This document shows, one piece after another, positions 17,757-27,555 of a stretch of 64,000 nucleotides of DNA (position 1 is its first letter; every line of letters starts with the position of its first letter). The position numbers were made by a program, and so were the translations under genes. This stretch comes from Bog-756 sp963701325 (GTDB lineage Bacteria; Actinomycetota; Acidimicrobiia; Acidimicrobiales; RAAP-2): assembly GCA_963701325.1 (NCBI GenBank), contig OY969604.1, positions 620,001-684,000 of the forward strand, in the 5' to 3' direction. The notes below the pieces were generated by a model. The model did no database searches. It was not told where the DNA came from and saw nothing but the letters and a program-made list of their open reading frames with translations.

Positions 17757-18699
17757 CGGCGCTCGCGGCTGCGCCGCCGCGGAAGCCGCCGAATCCGCCG
17801 CTGCACCCGCTCGAGGTCGGTGCCGAAACCGTGATGCTCCGGGCGGTCACCGCTCCGGTGCTGTTGGCAGACCCGATGGCACTGGCGCACTGCCCGACCG
17901 CCAGAGCCGACGAGGACACCGATCCGGTCGTGGTGAAGGTGGTGCTCCCGGACAGGGTCACCACCACGCTCGAGGACGCCTTGGTCCGCGGGTTCGTCTC
18001 TGCGACGGTGACCGCCGAGCCGCTGACCGCGGTCACCATTCCCGACGCGGCACCGAACTGGCCGTTGCCGAACCGGCTGCCGCCCGGACGGGACCCGGAA
18101 GTCCCCGGTGGGCGGCTCCCAGAGGTGCCGGTCCCACCAGAGCCGAATCGGCCACCGCCGCCGAACCCACCGCCTGTGCCGGATCCACTCCCGGTACGAC
18201 CGAAGCCGCCGAAGCCTGCCGCGCACGAACCCGAGACGGGTTGGCTGATCGAGACGGTCGTGGCGGTGATGGGCTCACCGAACGGCGTGGACGACGAGGA
18301 TGCCGAGGTCGGCTTGCCGAAGGCAGAGACGCACGAGCCCACGGTCACCGCCGACATAGAGGTCGTGGTGGTCTGGCGGAAGGTCGTGCTCGCCGTGTAG
18401 GTCACCGTCGTCTGACCGGTGGTCGGATTCTGCACCTCGAGCGAGGTGCCGTTGATCGCAGCGATGGTGCCCGAAGTCCCGGGGATCGTGCGGGGCGGCG
18501 ATGAGCCGGCGCCGGGAGTCGTCGACTTCGGCGCGGTGGTCGTGGTGGAGGCCGACGACGCCCCGCCGCAGGCGGCGAGGGTGAGCGCGGCCACCCCGAG
18601 GGCGGCGATCGCGCCGTATCGTCCTCGGCGGCCGGACCGGACGGGCGCAGGGCCTCCACCGGGCTGCCCGTGGACGGTGGTGGTCGTGTCGTGGGTCAT
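17749..18699 (-). CDS. Predicted lipoprotein with two DUF5666-like repeats and Gly-rich linkers
   Basis: The protein has 316 residues. A signal peptide ends in a lipobox (LTLAACGG), so Cys near residue 44 should be lipidated. Two similar beta-rich units follow, about 75-130 (GTIAAINGTSLEVQN, then VGSCVSAFG) and about 220-280 (GMVTAVSGSAVTVAE, then VGQCASAIG), each ending in a Cys-containing turn. Gly/Phe/Arg-rich linkers such as GFGGFGRTGSGSGTGGGFGGGG separate them. The two units resemble the OB-like DUF5666 domain. ATG at 18699 follows AAGGAAG. It sits inside the export operon, so it is likely an outer-face accessory or a substrate of the exporter. Confidence 0.8.
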   Translation of the reverse strand: MTHDTTTTVHGQPGGGPAPVRSGRRGRYGAIAALGVAALTLAACGGASSASTTTTAPKSTTPGAGSSPPRTIPGTSGTIAAINGTSLEVQNPTTGQTTVTYTASTTFRQTTTTSMSAVTVGSCVSAFGKPTSASSSSTPFGEPITATTVSISQPVSGSCAAGFGGFGRTGSGSGTGGGFGGGGRFGSGGTGTSGSRPPGTSGSRPGGSRFGNGQFGAASGMVTAVSGSAVTVAETNPRTKASSSVVVTLSGSTTFTTTGSVSSSALAVGQCASAIGSANSTGAVTARSITVSAPTSSGCSGGFGGFRGGAAASAGA

Positions 18700-18750
18700 G
18701 GTTGCTTCCTTCGTGGGTGTCGGCTTGGGATGGGAACGATGCTCACGTCT

Positions 18751-19995
18751 TCACTCGCTACGCAGTGCGTCGATCGGGGCGAGCCTGGCGGCACGACCGG
18801 CCGGGTAGACCCCGAAGCCGATGCCGATCGCGATGGCCACCACGATCGCCCCTGCGGCCGCCACCGGTGAGATGGCGATCGGGTCGGAGATGAAATGGGG
18901 CAGGACCTCGGCCCCGATCAGACCGAGCGCCGCGCCGAGCACGCCGCCCACCGATCCGAGCACCGACGCCTCGACCAGGAACTGCCGGCGGATCACCCGG
19001 GGCGTGGCGCCGAGGGCCTTGCGCAACCCGATCTCGCGGATCCGCTCCGTGACAGAGACCAGCATGATGTTCATCACGCCGATCCCCCCGACCAGCAGGG
19101 AGATCGCGGCCACCCCGCCGAGCAGCACCGTGAGGGTCTTGTCGACCGAGGTGGCGGTGGAGAGGACCTGCTGCTCGCTGGTGACGGTGAAGTCGGCGGC
19201 GGTGGCATTGGTGATCTGGTGGAGGCTCAGCAGTTCCGCGTCGGTCTCCTGGTATGCCGCGCTCAGGGTGCTGCCCGATGTGGCCTGGATCAGGATCTGG
19301 CTCACCGAGTTCCGGCTGGCAGGCGGGAACAGGAGCGCCGACGCTGTGCTGAGCGGCAGGATCGCCTGGTCGTCGGGATTGGCGACCTCCGACGACGTCG
19401 ACGACGAGCCGACCGTGTTCAGCACGCCGATCACCGACATCGGCTGACCGGCGATGTTCACGGTCTGCCCGACCGGGTCGCGGAAGCCGAACAGCTCCTG
19501 GGCGGTAGTCGCGCCGAGCACGACCACCGACGCCCGGGTGGCCACGTCATGGGCGGCGATGAACCGCCCTTCGGTGATGGACCGTCCCCGCACGGTCAGC
19601 CACGACGGGTCGGTGCCAACCACGGTGGTGGTCCAGTTGTTCGATCCCGCGACCAGGTTCTCGTTCGAAGAGGTGGCCGGGGCAACCGCGTTGATGTCGG
19701 GCGCGACCACCTTCGAATCCAGCGCGGCCGCGTCGGCTCCGGTGAGGGTCGACGCCGAGCCGAAGCCACCGCGGATGCCCGAGCTCGAGGTCGTGCTGCC
19801 CGGGGTTACCGTCAGCAGGTTCGAGCCGAGGGCCGAGATCTCTGATCCGACCTGCTGCTGCGCGCCTTCGCCCAGCCCCACGGTGAGGATGACCGCGGTG
19901 ATCCCGATCATGATGCCGAGCACCGTCAAGCCCGACCGAAGGCGGTGGGCGACGACCGCCTCCAGGCCGGTCCGGAAGGTCTCGAGGAGATTCAC
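18751..19995 (-). CDS. MacB/FtsX-type ABC transporter permease
   Basis: The protein has 414 residues. There is an N-terminal transmembrane helix (RSGLTVLGIMIGITAVILTVGLG), a periplasmic MacB-type domain of about 230 residues (residues 45-275, Ser/Thr-rich), then three helices near 290-410, including LLGGVAAISLLVGGIGVMNIMLVSV with ERIREIGLRKALGA. This is the 4-TM FtsX/MacB topology that uses mechanotransmission and does not itself carry solute through the membrane. GTG at 19995 overlaps the ATPase stop (GTGA). With the ATPase and two adaptors it forms a tripartite-like exporter. Macrolide export is known for E. coli MacB, but the substrate here is not indicated. Confidence 0.92.
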   Translation of the reverse strand: MNLLETFRTGLEAVVAHRLRSGLTVLGIMIGITAVILTVGLGEGAQQQVGSEISALGSNLLTVTPGSTTSSSGIRGGFGSASTLTGADAAALDSKVVAPDINAVAPATSSNENLVAGSNNWTTTVVGTDPSWLTVRGRSITEGRFIAAHDVATRASVVVLGATTAQELFGFRDPVGQTVNIAGQPMSVIGVLNTVGSSSTSSEVANPDDQAILPLSTASALLFPPASRNSVSQILIQATSGSTLSAAYQETDAELLSLHQITNATAADFTVTSEQQVLSTATSVDKTLTVLLGGVAAISLLVGGIGVMNIMLVSVTERIREIGLRKALGATPRVIRRQFLVEASVLGSVGGVLGAALGLIGAEVLPHFISDPIAISPVAAAGAIVVAIAIGIGFGVYPAGRAARLAPIDALRSE

Positions 19996-20792
19996 GCGCC
20001 CACCACCGCGCCCCCGGCCTCGGCCAGATCAAGGATCTGGCCATCCCGGATCCGGATGGTGCGACTGGCCGTCTCGGTCACCTCGGCGTCATGGGTGATG
20101 AGCACGATGGTCCGTCCACTCCGGTGGAGATCGATGAGGAGCGAGAGCACGTCGTGGGCCGAGACCGAGTCGAGGTTGCCCGTCGGCTCGTCGGCCAGGA
20201 TGAGGTCCGGATCGGTCACGAGGGCGCGGGCCATCGCCACCCGCTGCTGCTGCCCGCCCGAGAGTTCCCCGGGACGGTGGTCGACCCGGTCGGCCAGCCC
20301 GACCCGTTCGAGCGCGTCGAGGGCACGCCTCCTGCGCTCGGGCCGCTCGACCCCGGCATAGAGCAGCGGCAGCTCGACGTTGCGCTGAGCCGAGAGCGTG
20401 GAGAGCAGGTTGAACTGCTGGAAGACGAATCCGATCCGCCGGTTGCGAACATGGGCCAGCTCTTCCTCGGACATCGCGCTCACGTCCTCGCCGGCCAGGT
20501 GGAAGGTGCCCGAGGTGGGGATGTCGAGACAGCCGAGGATGTGCATGAGCGTCGACTTTCCGGAGCCCGAGGGACCCATGATCGCCACGTACTCGCCCGT
20601 GTCGATCTCGAAGGAGACCCCGCGGAGGGCGTCGACCTCGAGGGAGCCGGTCCGGTACGTCTTCCACACGTCGACCACCTCGATGACCGGAGTCGCGACC
20701 CGGGGATGCTCATCGGTTCGGTCCATGCGGATCTGGGCGGTGTCGTCCGGTGACTGGCCGTCTCGGGACTGACTAGGGGGCACGGTCGTCAT
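19992..20792 (-). CDS. MacB/LolD-type ABC transporter ATP-binding protein
   Basis: The protein has 266 residues. An unusual 36-residue polar N-terminal extension precedes the ATPase core VIEVVDVWKTYRTG. Walker A is GPSGSGKST, the Q-loop is GFVFQQFNLL, the signature is LSGGQQQR, Walker B is LILADEPTGNLD and the switch His lies in VLITHD. All catalytic residues are intact. The length and GNLDS suffix are typical of the MacB/LolD subfamily that partners FtsX-like permeases. ATG at 20792 overlaps the stop of the first adaptor, and its own stop overlaps the permease GTG, so stoichiometric expression is likely. Confidence 0.94.
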   Translation of the reverse strand: MTTVPPSQSRDGQSPDDTAQIRMDRTDEHPRVATPVIEVVDVWKTYRTGSLEVDALRGVSFEIDTGEYVAIMGPSGSGKSTLMHILGCLDIPTSGTFHLAGEDVSAMSEEELAHVRNRRIGFVFQQFNLLSTLSAQRNVELPLLYAGVERPERRRRALDALERVGLADRVDHRPGELSGGQQQRVAMARALVTDPDLILADEPTGNLDSVSAHDVLSLLIDLHRSGRTIVLITHDAEVTETASRTIRIRDGQILDLAEAGGAVVGA

Positions 20793-22123
20793 CCGCCCGC
20801 TCCCCCGAAGCCCCCGCCACCGCCGAAGCCACCGCCTCCGCCACCGAAGCCCCCGCCACCTCCACCGAAGCCGCCGCCTCCGCCGCCGAAGCCCCCGAAC
20901 CCGCCGGTTCCCGTTCGGCCTGACGTGCCGAGCGGAGACCGGAAGGACACCGACGTCACGTAGATCTTCTGCCCGACAGAGAGGCCGCTCACGATCTGCG
21001 TCTGGCCACCCGAGGCGGTGCCGATGGTCACGTTCTGGGCGACCCTCTTGCCATTGGAGTCGAGCGTGACGGTCGTTGCACCCCCGGAGTAGGTGATCGC
21101 GTTGGTGGGCACCACGACGACGTTCTGTAGCTCTTTGGTGGTGATGGTCACGTTGGCACTCGAGCCACCGAAGAGCCCCGCTGGGCTGCCGGTGACATCG
21201 ATCACGACCGGGAAGGACGAGACCCCCGAACTCGTGCTGGCCAGCAGGCCGATCGAGCCCACCGTCCCGTACACCGGCGTGGTCGATCCGGACACGCTGA
21301 TGGTGGCCTGATCTCCGGCGAGGATCTGGGAGACCGACGTGCTGGTGACCGAGGCGTTCACGATGTAGGAACCGGTCGAGACAACGACCACCTGAGCGGT
21401 CGATCCGGACGATCCCGACGAGCCGGAGCCAGCGGCGTCCGACCCGGACGATCCGGAGCCGGTGGACCCCGATCCCGACGAGCCGGAGCCGGCGGAGCCA
21501 GATCCGGATGACCCAGATGACCCTGACGACCCGGAGGGCTCGGACGCGGACGACGAGGCAGAGGCTGATACCTGCTGCCCCACGGTGAGGTCGACCGACG
21601 CCACCGTGCCGGCGATGGTGGACACCAGGGTCGCGTCGTTGACCGAGGCCTGGGCGCTGGTCACCTGGGTCTGCGCCGAGGCGATGTTGGCATTGTCGAG
21701 GGCGATCTGGGTGGACGACGCGTCAGCCGCTTGATCCGAGGACAGCTGCGCCTGGTCGTTGGCCAGGGTTGCCTGGGCCTGGGCGAGAGACGCGTTGAGC
21801 GCGGTCGGGTTCACGGTGGCCAGAGCCTGGCCCGCGGTGACGGTCTGCCCGGCGGTCACAGTCACCGCTGTCACCGTGCCGGAGACGGAGAAGTTGAGGT
21901 TTGCCTGGCTGGCCGGCTCGATGGTGCCGGTGGATGCCACTGTCTGGGTGATCGTCCCGGTGGTGACGGTCTGCACGGACGTGGTCGTGGTGATGCCCGT
22001 GGTGGCGGCACCCGAGCTTCGCGTCGCGAACCAGGTGCCCAGTCCGGCACCGACGAGCACGATCACCGCCGCGACGGCGAGCATCCACTTCTTCGAACGG
22101 ACCGCTCCTTCTCGATGTCGCAC
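20789..22123 (-). CDS. Membrane-fusion (MacA/HlyD-like) adaptor with Ser-Gly insert and Gly-Phe tail
   Basis: The protein has 444 residues. One N-terminal anchor (MLAVAAVIVLVGAGLGTWFA) is followed by lipoyl halves (ANLNFSVSGTVTAVTVTAGQ; STIAGTVASVDLTVGQQV) around a short Ala/Gln-rich helical hairpin. Inserted after the second half is a run of about 45 residues made of SGSSGSG-type repeats. The beta-barrel domain ends in a tail of about 40 residues of GGGGGFGG repeats. GTG at 22123 is used, with a weak GGCAGG upstream. It is the first gene of the export operon and overlaps the ATPase start by four bases. The tail resembles that of the operon's second adaptor, suggesting a shared envelope partner. 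Confidence 0.85.
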   Translation of the reverse strand: MRHREGAVRSKKWMLAVAAVIVLVGAGLGTWFATRSSGAATTGITTTTSVQTVTTGTITQTVASTGTIEPASQANLNFSVSGTVTAVTVTAGQTVTAGQALATVNPTALNASLAQAQATLANDQAQLSSDQAADASSTQIALDNANIASAQTQVTSAQASVNDATLVSTIAGTVASVDLTVGQQVSASASSSASEPSGSSGSSGSSGSGSAGSGSSGSGSTGSGSSGSDAAGSGSSGSSGSTAQVVVVSTGSYIVNASVTSTSVSQILAGDQATISVSGSTTPVYGTVGSIGLLASTSSGVSSFPVVIDVTGSPAGLFGGSSANVTITTKELQNVVVVPTNAITYSGGATTVTLDSNGKRVAQNVTIGTASGGQTQIVSGLSVGQKIYVTSVSFRSPLGTSGRTGTGGFGGFGGGGGGFGGGGGGFGGGGGGFGGGGGFGGAGG

Positions 22124-22399
22124 CTGTGACTCGCCTGCCTTCCGGTGACTTCGCAGTCACCCCGTTCGTCTGCCTACCTGTACCGCTCGGGTCGCGGCCC
22201 AGGTCGCCACCGACATCAGAGCAGGGCGACCTAAGATCCTCACAAGCGCCAGCTGTGAACCAGCTGAGAACCGAGACGAGCAAGGACTCCCTGGTCAGGG
22301 CTTCGGTTGATCCCCTATGGTGACCGCAGCACGGACACGGTCGTCGCCCGGGGTCCTTCGTCCTCGGCAACCGGCGTCCCCGACCCGCTGGAGGTCCCC

Positions 22400-23380
22400 A
22401 TGAACTACGTCAACCTCGGTCGCACCGGACTCCGGGTTTCCCGGATCTGCCTCGGCATGATGAGCTTCGGCAACGACAGCGAGCGGCCCTGGGTGCTCGA
22501 CGAGGACGCGGCCGATCCAATCGTGCACGCCGCGGTCGAGGGGGGCGTGACCTTCTTCGACACCGCCGACACCTACTCCGGCGGGGCCTCCGAGGTGGCC
22601 ACAGGTCGCCTGCTGCCGAAGTACCTCAGCCGCGACGAGCTGGTCCTCGCCACCAAGGTCTACATGCCGATGACCCCCGGCGAGAACGGGAGCGGCCTCT
22701 CCCGCAAGCACATCCTGTCGGCCATCGACGCATCGTTGGAGCGGCTCGACATGGAGTACGTCGACCTCTACCAGATCCATCGGTGGGACGGCCGCACCCC
22801 GATCGAGGAGACCATGGAGGCCCTGCACGACGTGGTCCGGGCGGGCAAAGCCCGCTACATCGGGGCGAGCAGCATGTTCGCCTGGCAATTCGCAAAGGCG
22901 CAACAGGTTGCCGACCGCAACGGCTGGACCCGGTTCGTGTCCATGCAGAACCACTACAACCTGATCTACCGCGAAGAGGAGCGGGAGATGATCCCGCAGT
23001 GTCTCGACCAAGGGGTGGGCGTGATCCCGTGGAGCCCGCTCGCCCGCGGGGTCCTCGCCGGCAACCGCAGCCGGTCGGGCGAGAAGCACACCACCCGGTC
23101 TGACACCGACGGGTTCACCGACTACCTCTACAGCCAGCCGACCGACTTCGACGTGGTCGAACGGGTGGCCGAGGTGGCCGCGGCGCGAGGAGTGCCTGCC
23201 GCACAGGTCGCCCTCGCCTGGCTGCTGCAACGCCCAGGGGTCACCGCTCCGATCGTGGGCGCGACCAAGACCACCCATCTGACCGACGCCCTGGCCGCGG
23301 AGTCGCTCGAGCTCGATGAGTCCGAGGTGGCCCGTCTCGAGGAGCCCTACGTGCCCCACCCGGTGCTCGGCCACTTCTGA
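22400..23380 (+). CDS. Aldo/keto reductase
   Basis: This 326-residue TIM-barrel oxidoreductase uses NADPH. Catalytic Asp and Tyr lie in FFDTADTYSGGASE, Lys in ELVLATKVYMP and His in DLYQIHRWDGRTPIEE. The C-terminal cofactor loop is APIVGATKTTHL. It belongs to the YghZ/Kv-beta-like group by length and motif order. ATG at 22400 follows GGAGG by five bases; the open frame begins earlier without a site. It is transcribed away from the export operon, leaving 276 intergenic bases with no clear structure. The substrate is not indicated. Confidence 0.9.
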   Translation: MNYVNLGRTGLRVSRICLGMMSFGNDSERPWVLDEDAADPIVHAAVEGGVTFFDTADTYSGGASEVATGRLLPKYLSRDELVLATKVYMPMTPGENGSGLSRKHILSAIDASLERLDMEYVDLYQIHRWDGRTPIEETMEALHDVVRAGKARYIGASSMFAWQFAKAQQVADRNGWTRFVSMQNHYNLIYREEEREMIPQCLDQGVGVIPWSPLARGVLAGNRSRSGEKHTTRSDTDGFTDYLYSQPTDFDVVERVAEVAAARGVPAAQVALAWLLQRPGVTAPIVGATKTTHLTDALAAESLELDESEVARLEEPYVPHPVLGHF

Positions 23381-23494
23381 CCTGTCCGGCCCGCGGGGCG
23401 CGGCCGGCCTCCGGTCGTGCGCGACCCGGCAGGCCGACGCGTGTACCGTGCACGGTGGGCGAGCAGTGGAATCCCGGTCCGAAGGAGGAAGCCG

Positions 23495-24184
23495 ATGAGC
23501 GCGGTCAGCCCCGGACGGCCGGCGGTGGTCGACTTCCACTTCGACATCATGTGCCCCTACGCCTACCAGACCTCGCTCTGGATCCGGAACGTCCGCGAGG
23601 CGACCGGCCTCGAGGTACGCTGGCGGTTCTTCAGCCTGGAGGAGATCAACCGCGCCGACGGGAAGAAGCACCCCTGGGAACGGGAGTGGTCCTATGGCTG
23701 GTCGATGATGCGCATCGGTGCCTTGCTCCGCCGCCAGGACATGGCATTGCTCGACCGCTGGTACGCAGAGGCCGGCAAGGCGCTCCACGTCGACGGGCGC
23801 AAGCCCCATCGTCCGGAGGTGGCTGAGGAGATCCTCACCGAGATGGGCATCGACCCCGGCACCGTGCGCGCAGCCATCGACGACCCCACCACCGGTGCAG
23901 ACGTGCTCGCCGAGCACGAGCTCGTCGTCTCGAAAGGCGGGTTCGGCGTCCCGACCCTGGTCTTCGACGACGGCCAGGCGCTGTTCGGTCCGGTCGTGGT
24001 CGACCCTCCGGCCGGCGATGCCGCTGCGCGCCTCTGGGACCTGGTGACCGGATGGCTGGAGTTCCCGCACCTCTACGAGCTCCAGCGGCCGAAGAGCGCG
24101 GCCGACATCGATGCCATCGTCGTCGCCTTCTCCCCGTACCTCGAGGCGAGAGACTGGTTCTCGGTGCAGCGCGCAACGCCGTGA
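23495..24184 (+). CDS. DsbA-family (thioredoxin-fold) protein, single-Cys CPYA motif
   Basis: The protein has 229 residues. A thioredoxin-fold start DFHFDIMCPYAYQ places one Cys at residue 20 (C-P-Y-A) with no second Cys. A helical insertion domain is followed by the cis-Pro loop GGFGVPTLVF. There is no signal peptide, so it is cytoplasmic, unlike periplasmic DsbA. The group includes 2-hydroxychromene-2-carboxylate isomerase and mycothiol-dependent enzymes of actinobacteria. ATG at 23495 has GAAGGAGG six bases upstream. The histone-deacetylase-like gene starts 19 bases after its stop. A thiol-transferase or isomerase role is inferred. Confidence 0.82.
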   Translation: MSAVSPGRPAVVDFHFDIMCPYAYQTSLWIRNVREATGLEVRWRFFSLEEINRADGKKHPWEREWSYGWSMMRIGALLRRQDMALLDRWYAEAGKALHVDGRKPHRPEVAEEILTEMGIDPGTVRAAIDDPTTGADVLAEHELVVSKGGFGVPTLVFDDGQALFGPVVVDPPAGDAAARLWDLVTGWLEFPHLYELQRPKSAADIDAIVVAFSPYLEARDWFSVQRATP

Positions 24185-24203
24185 TCCCCCCGGGGCCACG
24201 GAC

Positions 24204-25217
<1,014 letters not shown>

Positions 25218-25319
25218 TGGCTGGCCGCCACAGCGGGGGTGACAAAGCCTGGGCCGCTACTCTCGGTCCGTCGCGCGGCAGCCCGCGCTGCGATGGACGA
25301 GATGCGAAGGAGCGTGACC

Positions 25320-25787
25320 ATGGCCGACCCGGCAGCTACGGAGAGGGGTTCGGACCCAGCTGGCAGCATCGTCGTCGGCGTCGACGGCTCGGATGAGTCG
25401 GTCGGCGCGGCCCGCTGGGCGGCCGCGGAGGCGGCCCGAAGCGGTCACCGGGTGGTGCTGCTGTCGGCCTGGCAGTACCCCATGAGCTGGGGTGCGACCA
25501 TCCCACTGCCGGACGGGTACGACCCGGCCGCCGACGCTGGGTCCGTCCTGGACCCGATCACGGACGCCCTGCGCGCCGAGTTCCCATCGGTCGACATCAC
25601 CAACCTGATAGTCGAGGGTCATCCGGCCGAAGTTCTGGTGGAGGCCTCACGCCGCGCCCCGCTGTTGGTCGTGGCCAGCCGCGGCCACGGTGCCTTTGCC
25701 GGGATGCTGCTCGGCTCGGTCAGCCAGCACTGCGCCGCCCACGCCCACTCGCCCGTGCTCGTCTATCGGACGTCCGCAGACGGCTGA
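25320..25787 (+). CDS. Universal stress protein (UspA domain)
   Basis: The protein has 155 residues in one Usp domain. It begins its first strand with SIVVGVDGSDESVGAARWA and ends with the ATP-binding type motif RGHGAFAGMLLGSVSQHCAAHAHSPVLVYR (G-x2-G-x9-G-S pattern). ATG at 25320 is preceded by AAGGAG at seven bases; earlier in-frame starts lack a site. It stands alone after the deacetylase gene and converges on an aldo/keto reductase. Its role is likely in dormancy or stress adaptation by nucleotide binding. Confidence 0.9.
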   Translation: MADPAATERGSDPAGSIVVGVDGSDESVGAARWAAAEAARSGHRVVLLSAWQYPMSWGATIPLPDGYDPAADAGSVLDPITDALRAEFPSVDITNLIVEGHPAEVLVEASRRAPLLVVASRGHGAFAGMLLGSVSQHCAAHAHSPVLVYRTSADG

Positions 25788-25816
25788 ACCGCCGACTCCG
25801 ACCCGAGCGGACCGGC

Positions 25817-26677
25817 TCAGCCGATGGGCATCGGGAAGATCACCGGCTCGTCGGCGCACTCGGCGATGGCCCGGTCACGCTCCTCGGGCGTCAACGGACG
25901 GACCGAGCCGGCAGCGGCCAGGGCTGCGGGGAGCAGCCCGTTGTCCCCGGGCGTGCAGAAGGCGTGCACCCCAGGGGTCGAGAGCGCGAAGCCGATGCCC
26001 CGGGTCAGGTCGGGTGGGTCGGTGTAGGGCTCGTACCAAGTGTTCGCCGTGTGCACCCGTCCGCCCCAGGGGCGGGCCGCGGCTGCCTTGATCGCCATCA
26101 CCCCGACATGGTGCGCGGTTGCGTGGTCGAGCAGGGCCTCGGCGTCGTCGCGGTAGTGCCGGTCGGCCCACAGTCGGGGATTGACCGGGAACATCACCGT
26201 GTCCAGGTCGTAGCGGCGCAGTGCCTCGAGGTGGGCGGCGGGGGCGTCGAGATTGTGGCCGGTGATCCCGACGAACCGGCACAGCCCCTCGTCGCGGGCC
26301 GCCAGGATGGCTTCGACAGCCCCGGACCGCGCGTCGAGCTCGGCGAGGTCGGTGACCGCGTGCAACTGGTAGAGATCGAACCGGTCACAGCGGAGGAGGC
26401 CCAGGGACTCCTCCAGCTGAGCGCGGACGTCGTCCGCACGATGGTGGAGGGTCTTGCACGCGACGAACAGCTCGCTGCGCACTGCGGGGATGAACGGCCC
26501 GAGTGCTTCCTGCGCGCGGCCGTACTGCGGGGCGACATCGAGGTGGTTGACTCCGGCCGCGAGCGCGGCCGAAAACGCCGCGCCGGTCGTCTCGGGGTCG
26601 CCGTCCCAGAAGGCGGCACCCCCGAGGATGGCCACCGACGAGTCGTGCCCGGTGCGGCCGAGTCGGCGCCGTTCCAC
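25817..26677 (-). CDS. Aldo/keto reductase family protein
   Basis: The protein has 286 residues. Family landmarks are LGRTGHDSSVAILGGAAF, the Asp/Tyr pair in NHLDVAPQYGRAQEALG, Lys in LFVACKTLHHRADD and YQLHAVTDLAELD. The final barrel motif differs from classical enzymes (GFALSTPGVHAFCTPGD), as in the YdhF/iron-sulfur-lacking subgroup. GTG at 26677 is chosen because GGAAGGA lies seven bases upstream and the longer frame would overlap the preceding gene. It forms a two-gene operon with a SnoaL-like protein. Confidence 0.85.
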   Translation of the reverse strand: MERRRLGRTGHDSSVAILGGAAFWDGDPETTGAAFSAALAAGVNHLDVAPQYGRAQEALGPFIPAVRSELFVACKTLHHRADDVRAQLEESLGLLRCDRFDLYQLHAVTDLAELDARSGAVEAILAARDEGLCRFVGITGHNLDAPAAHLEALRRYDLDTVMFPVNPRLWADRHYRDDAEALLDHATAHHVGVMAIKAAAARPWGGRVHTANTWYEPYTDPPDLTRGIGFALSTPGVHAFCTPGDNGLLPAALAAAGSVRPLTPEERDRAIAECADEPVIFPMPIG

Positions 26678-26702
26678 GAGACCGTCCTTCCCCGATCCGG
26701 CC

Positions 26703-27158
26703 TCAGCCGGCGGAGGCGGCGTCACGTGCCGCCTCCCACGCGCTGAGCATGGTGCCGAAGTGCACCGGGTTGTAGATGTCCTCCTCGTAGGACCACTGTC
26801 GGTTCCCTGCGTATTTGAGCAGCGTGAAGTTGTACTCCTGATGGACCGTGCCGTCGCCCGGGTCTCGCATCCGATTCCAGACCTGGCAGACCACCCACCC
26901 CCGTTCCTCGTCGATCATGTACCACTCGATGGGGAACTCGGGCATCTCGCTGCCGGGGTATTCGTGCATGGTCGCGGAGATCCACTCGTAGATGGCCTCC
27001 CGTCCCTCCATCCGCCCGTAGAGGTGCTCGACGTACCGGGCGTCTTCGGTGAAGAGGTCGGCCCACCGCCGCCAGTCGCCGCTCGCTCCTGAGGCCGCCG
27101 CGACCCGCTGGTACTCGTCGAAGGCATCTTCGATCTCGTCCCTGGTCCACTGTCCCAT
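26703..27158 (-). CDS. SnoaL-like/NTF2-fold protein
   Basis: The protein has 151 residues. The cone-shaped NTF2 fold is suggested by an N-terminal helix with WRRWADLFTEDARYVEHLYG, a helix REAIYEWISATM and an antiparallel sheet with EWYMIDEERGWVVCQVWNRM. These proteins include cyclases, hydroxysteroid isomerases and many of unknown role. ATG at 27158 follows GAGGAG by six bases. It is followed after 25 bases by the aldo/keto reductase. A role with that reductase on a shared cyclic or carbonyl substrate is a guess. Confidence 0.85.
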   Translation of the reverse strand: MGQWTRDEIEDAFDEYQRVAAASGASGDWRRWADLFTEDARYVEHLYGRMEGREAIYEWISATMHEYPGSEMPEFPIEWYMIDEERGWVVCQVWNRMRDPGDGTVHQEYNFTLLKYAGNRQWSYEEDIYNPVHFGTMLSAWEAARDAASAG

Positions 27159-27555
27159 GTCTGGCTCCTCACCGGCCTCCGGGTCACCGCACAGTGTGGT
27201 GCGCCCAGCGGGTCGGGGTCAACGGGGCATGGGGCACGGTGTGGTGTAACACAACCCGCACCTGAGGCGTTGGTATGAGTAGGACACCGGTACATCTGGC
27301 GCCGGACACGGGGGTCGCATCGGTGGGAACCGCACCGGTGTGGCCCGGAGACCAACCGCACCAATGCTGCACCGCCCTCGGCATCTTGCGGCGCGGTCGC
27401 ACCACCGGGCACCCCACGCCCGGCTCGCTTGCGGCGCCAGACTGATGACCGCTCCTGCCACCGGCCGGCGTCCACCGGCATCGCCCCCCCCGGCGGTGCC
27501 GGTGGGCAAGGCCGGACAACGGTGGCCGGTGCCTGACCGACCGGCTAGCGGTCCG
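27159..27555. other. Non-coding gap of 397 bases
   Basis: No reading frame here has codon usage or similarity that looks real. The right part holds the hairpin listed at 27472-27505. A short GTGT-A-ACAC inverted repeat lies near 27243. The left part must hold the promoter of the SnoaL-like gene, but no confident -35/-10 pair could be placed. Confidence 0.5.
27472..27505 (-). terminator. Hairpin terminator without U-tract, downstream of the DUF167 gene
   Basis: Arms 27472-27485 (CCACCGGCATCGCC) and 27492-27505 (GGCGGTGCCGGTGG) pair over 14 bp with one G-U, around a six-C loop. It lies 51 bases past the stop of the minus-strand DUF167 gene. U-less strong hairpins of this kind are common actinobacterial terminators. 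Confidence 0.55.

Noticed and set aside
20800..20910. Short repeated units that might suggest a CRISPR or VNTR array
   Set aside because: The repeats are the in-frame Gly-Phe tail codons of the adaptor protein, without spacers.
15828..22123. Non-ribosomal or polyketide pathway exporter
   Set aside because: No biosynthetic genes for such compounds are adjacent, so no product link can be made.
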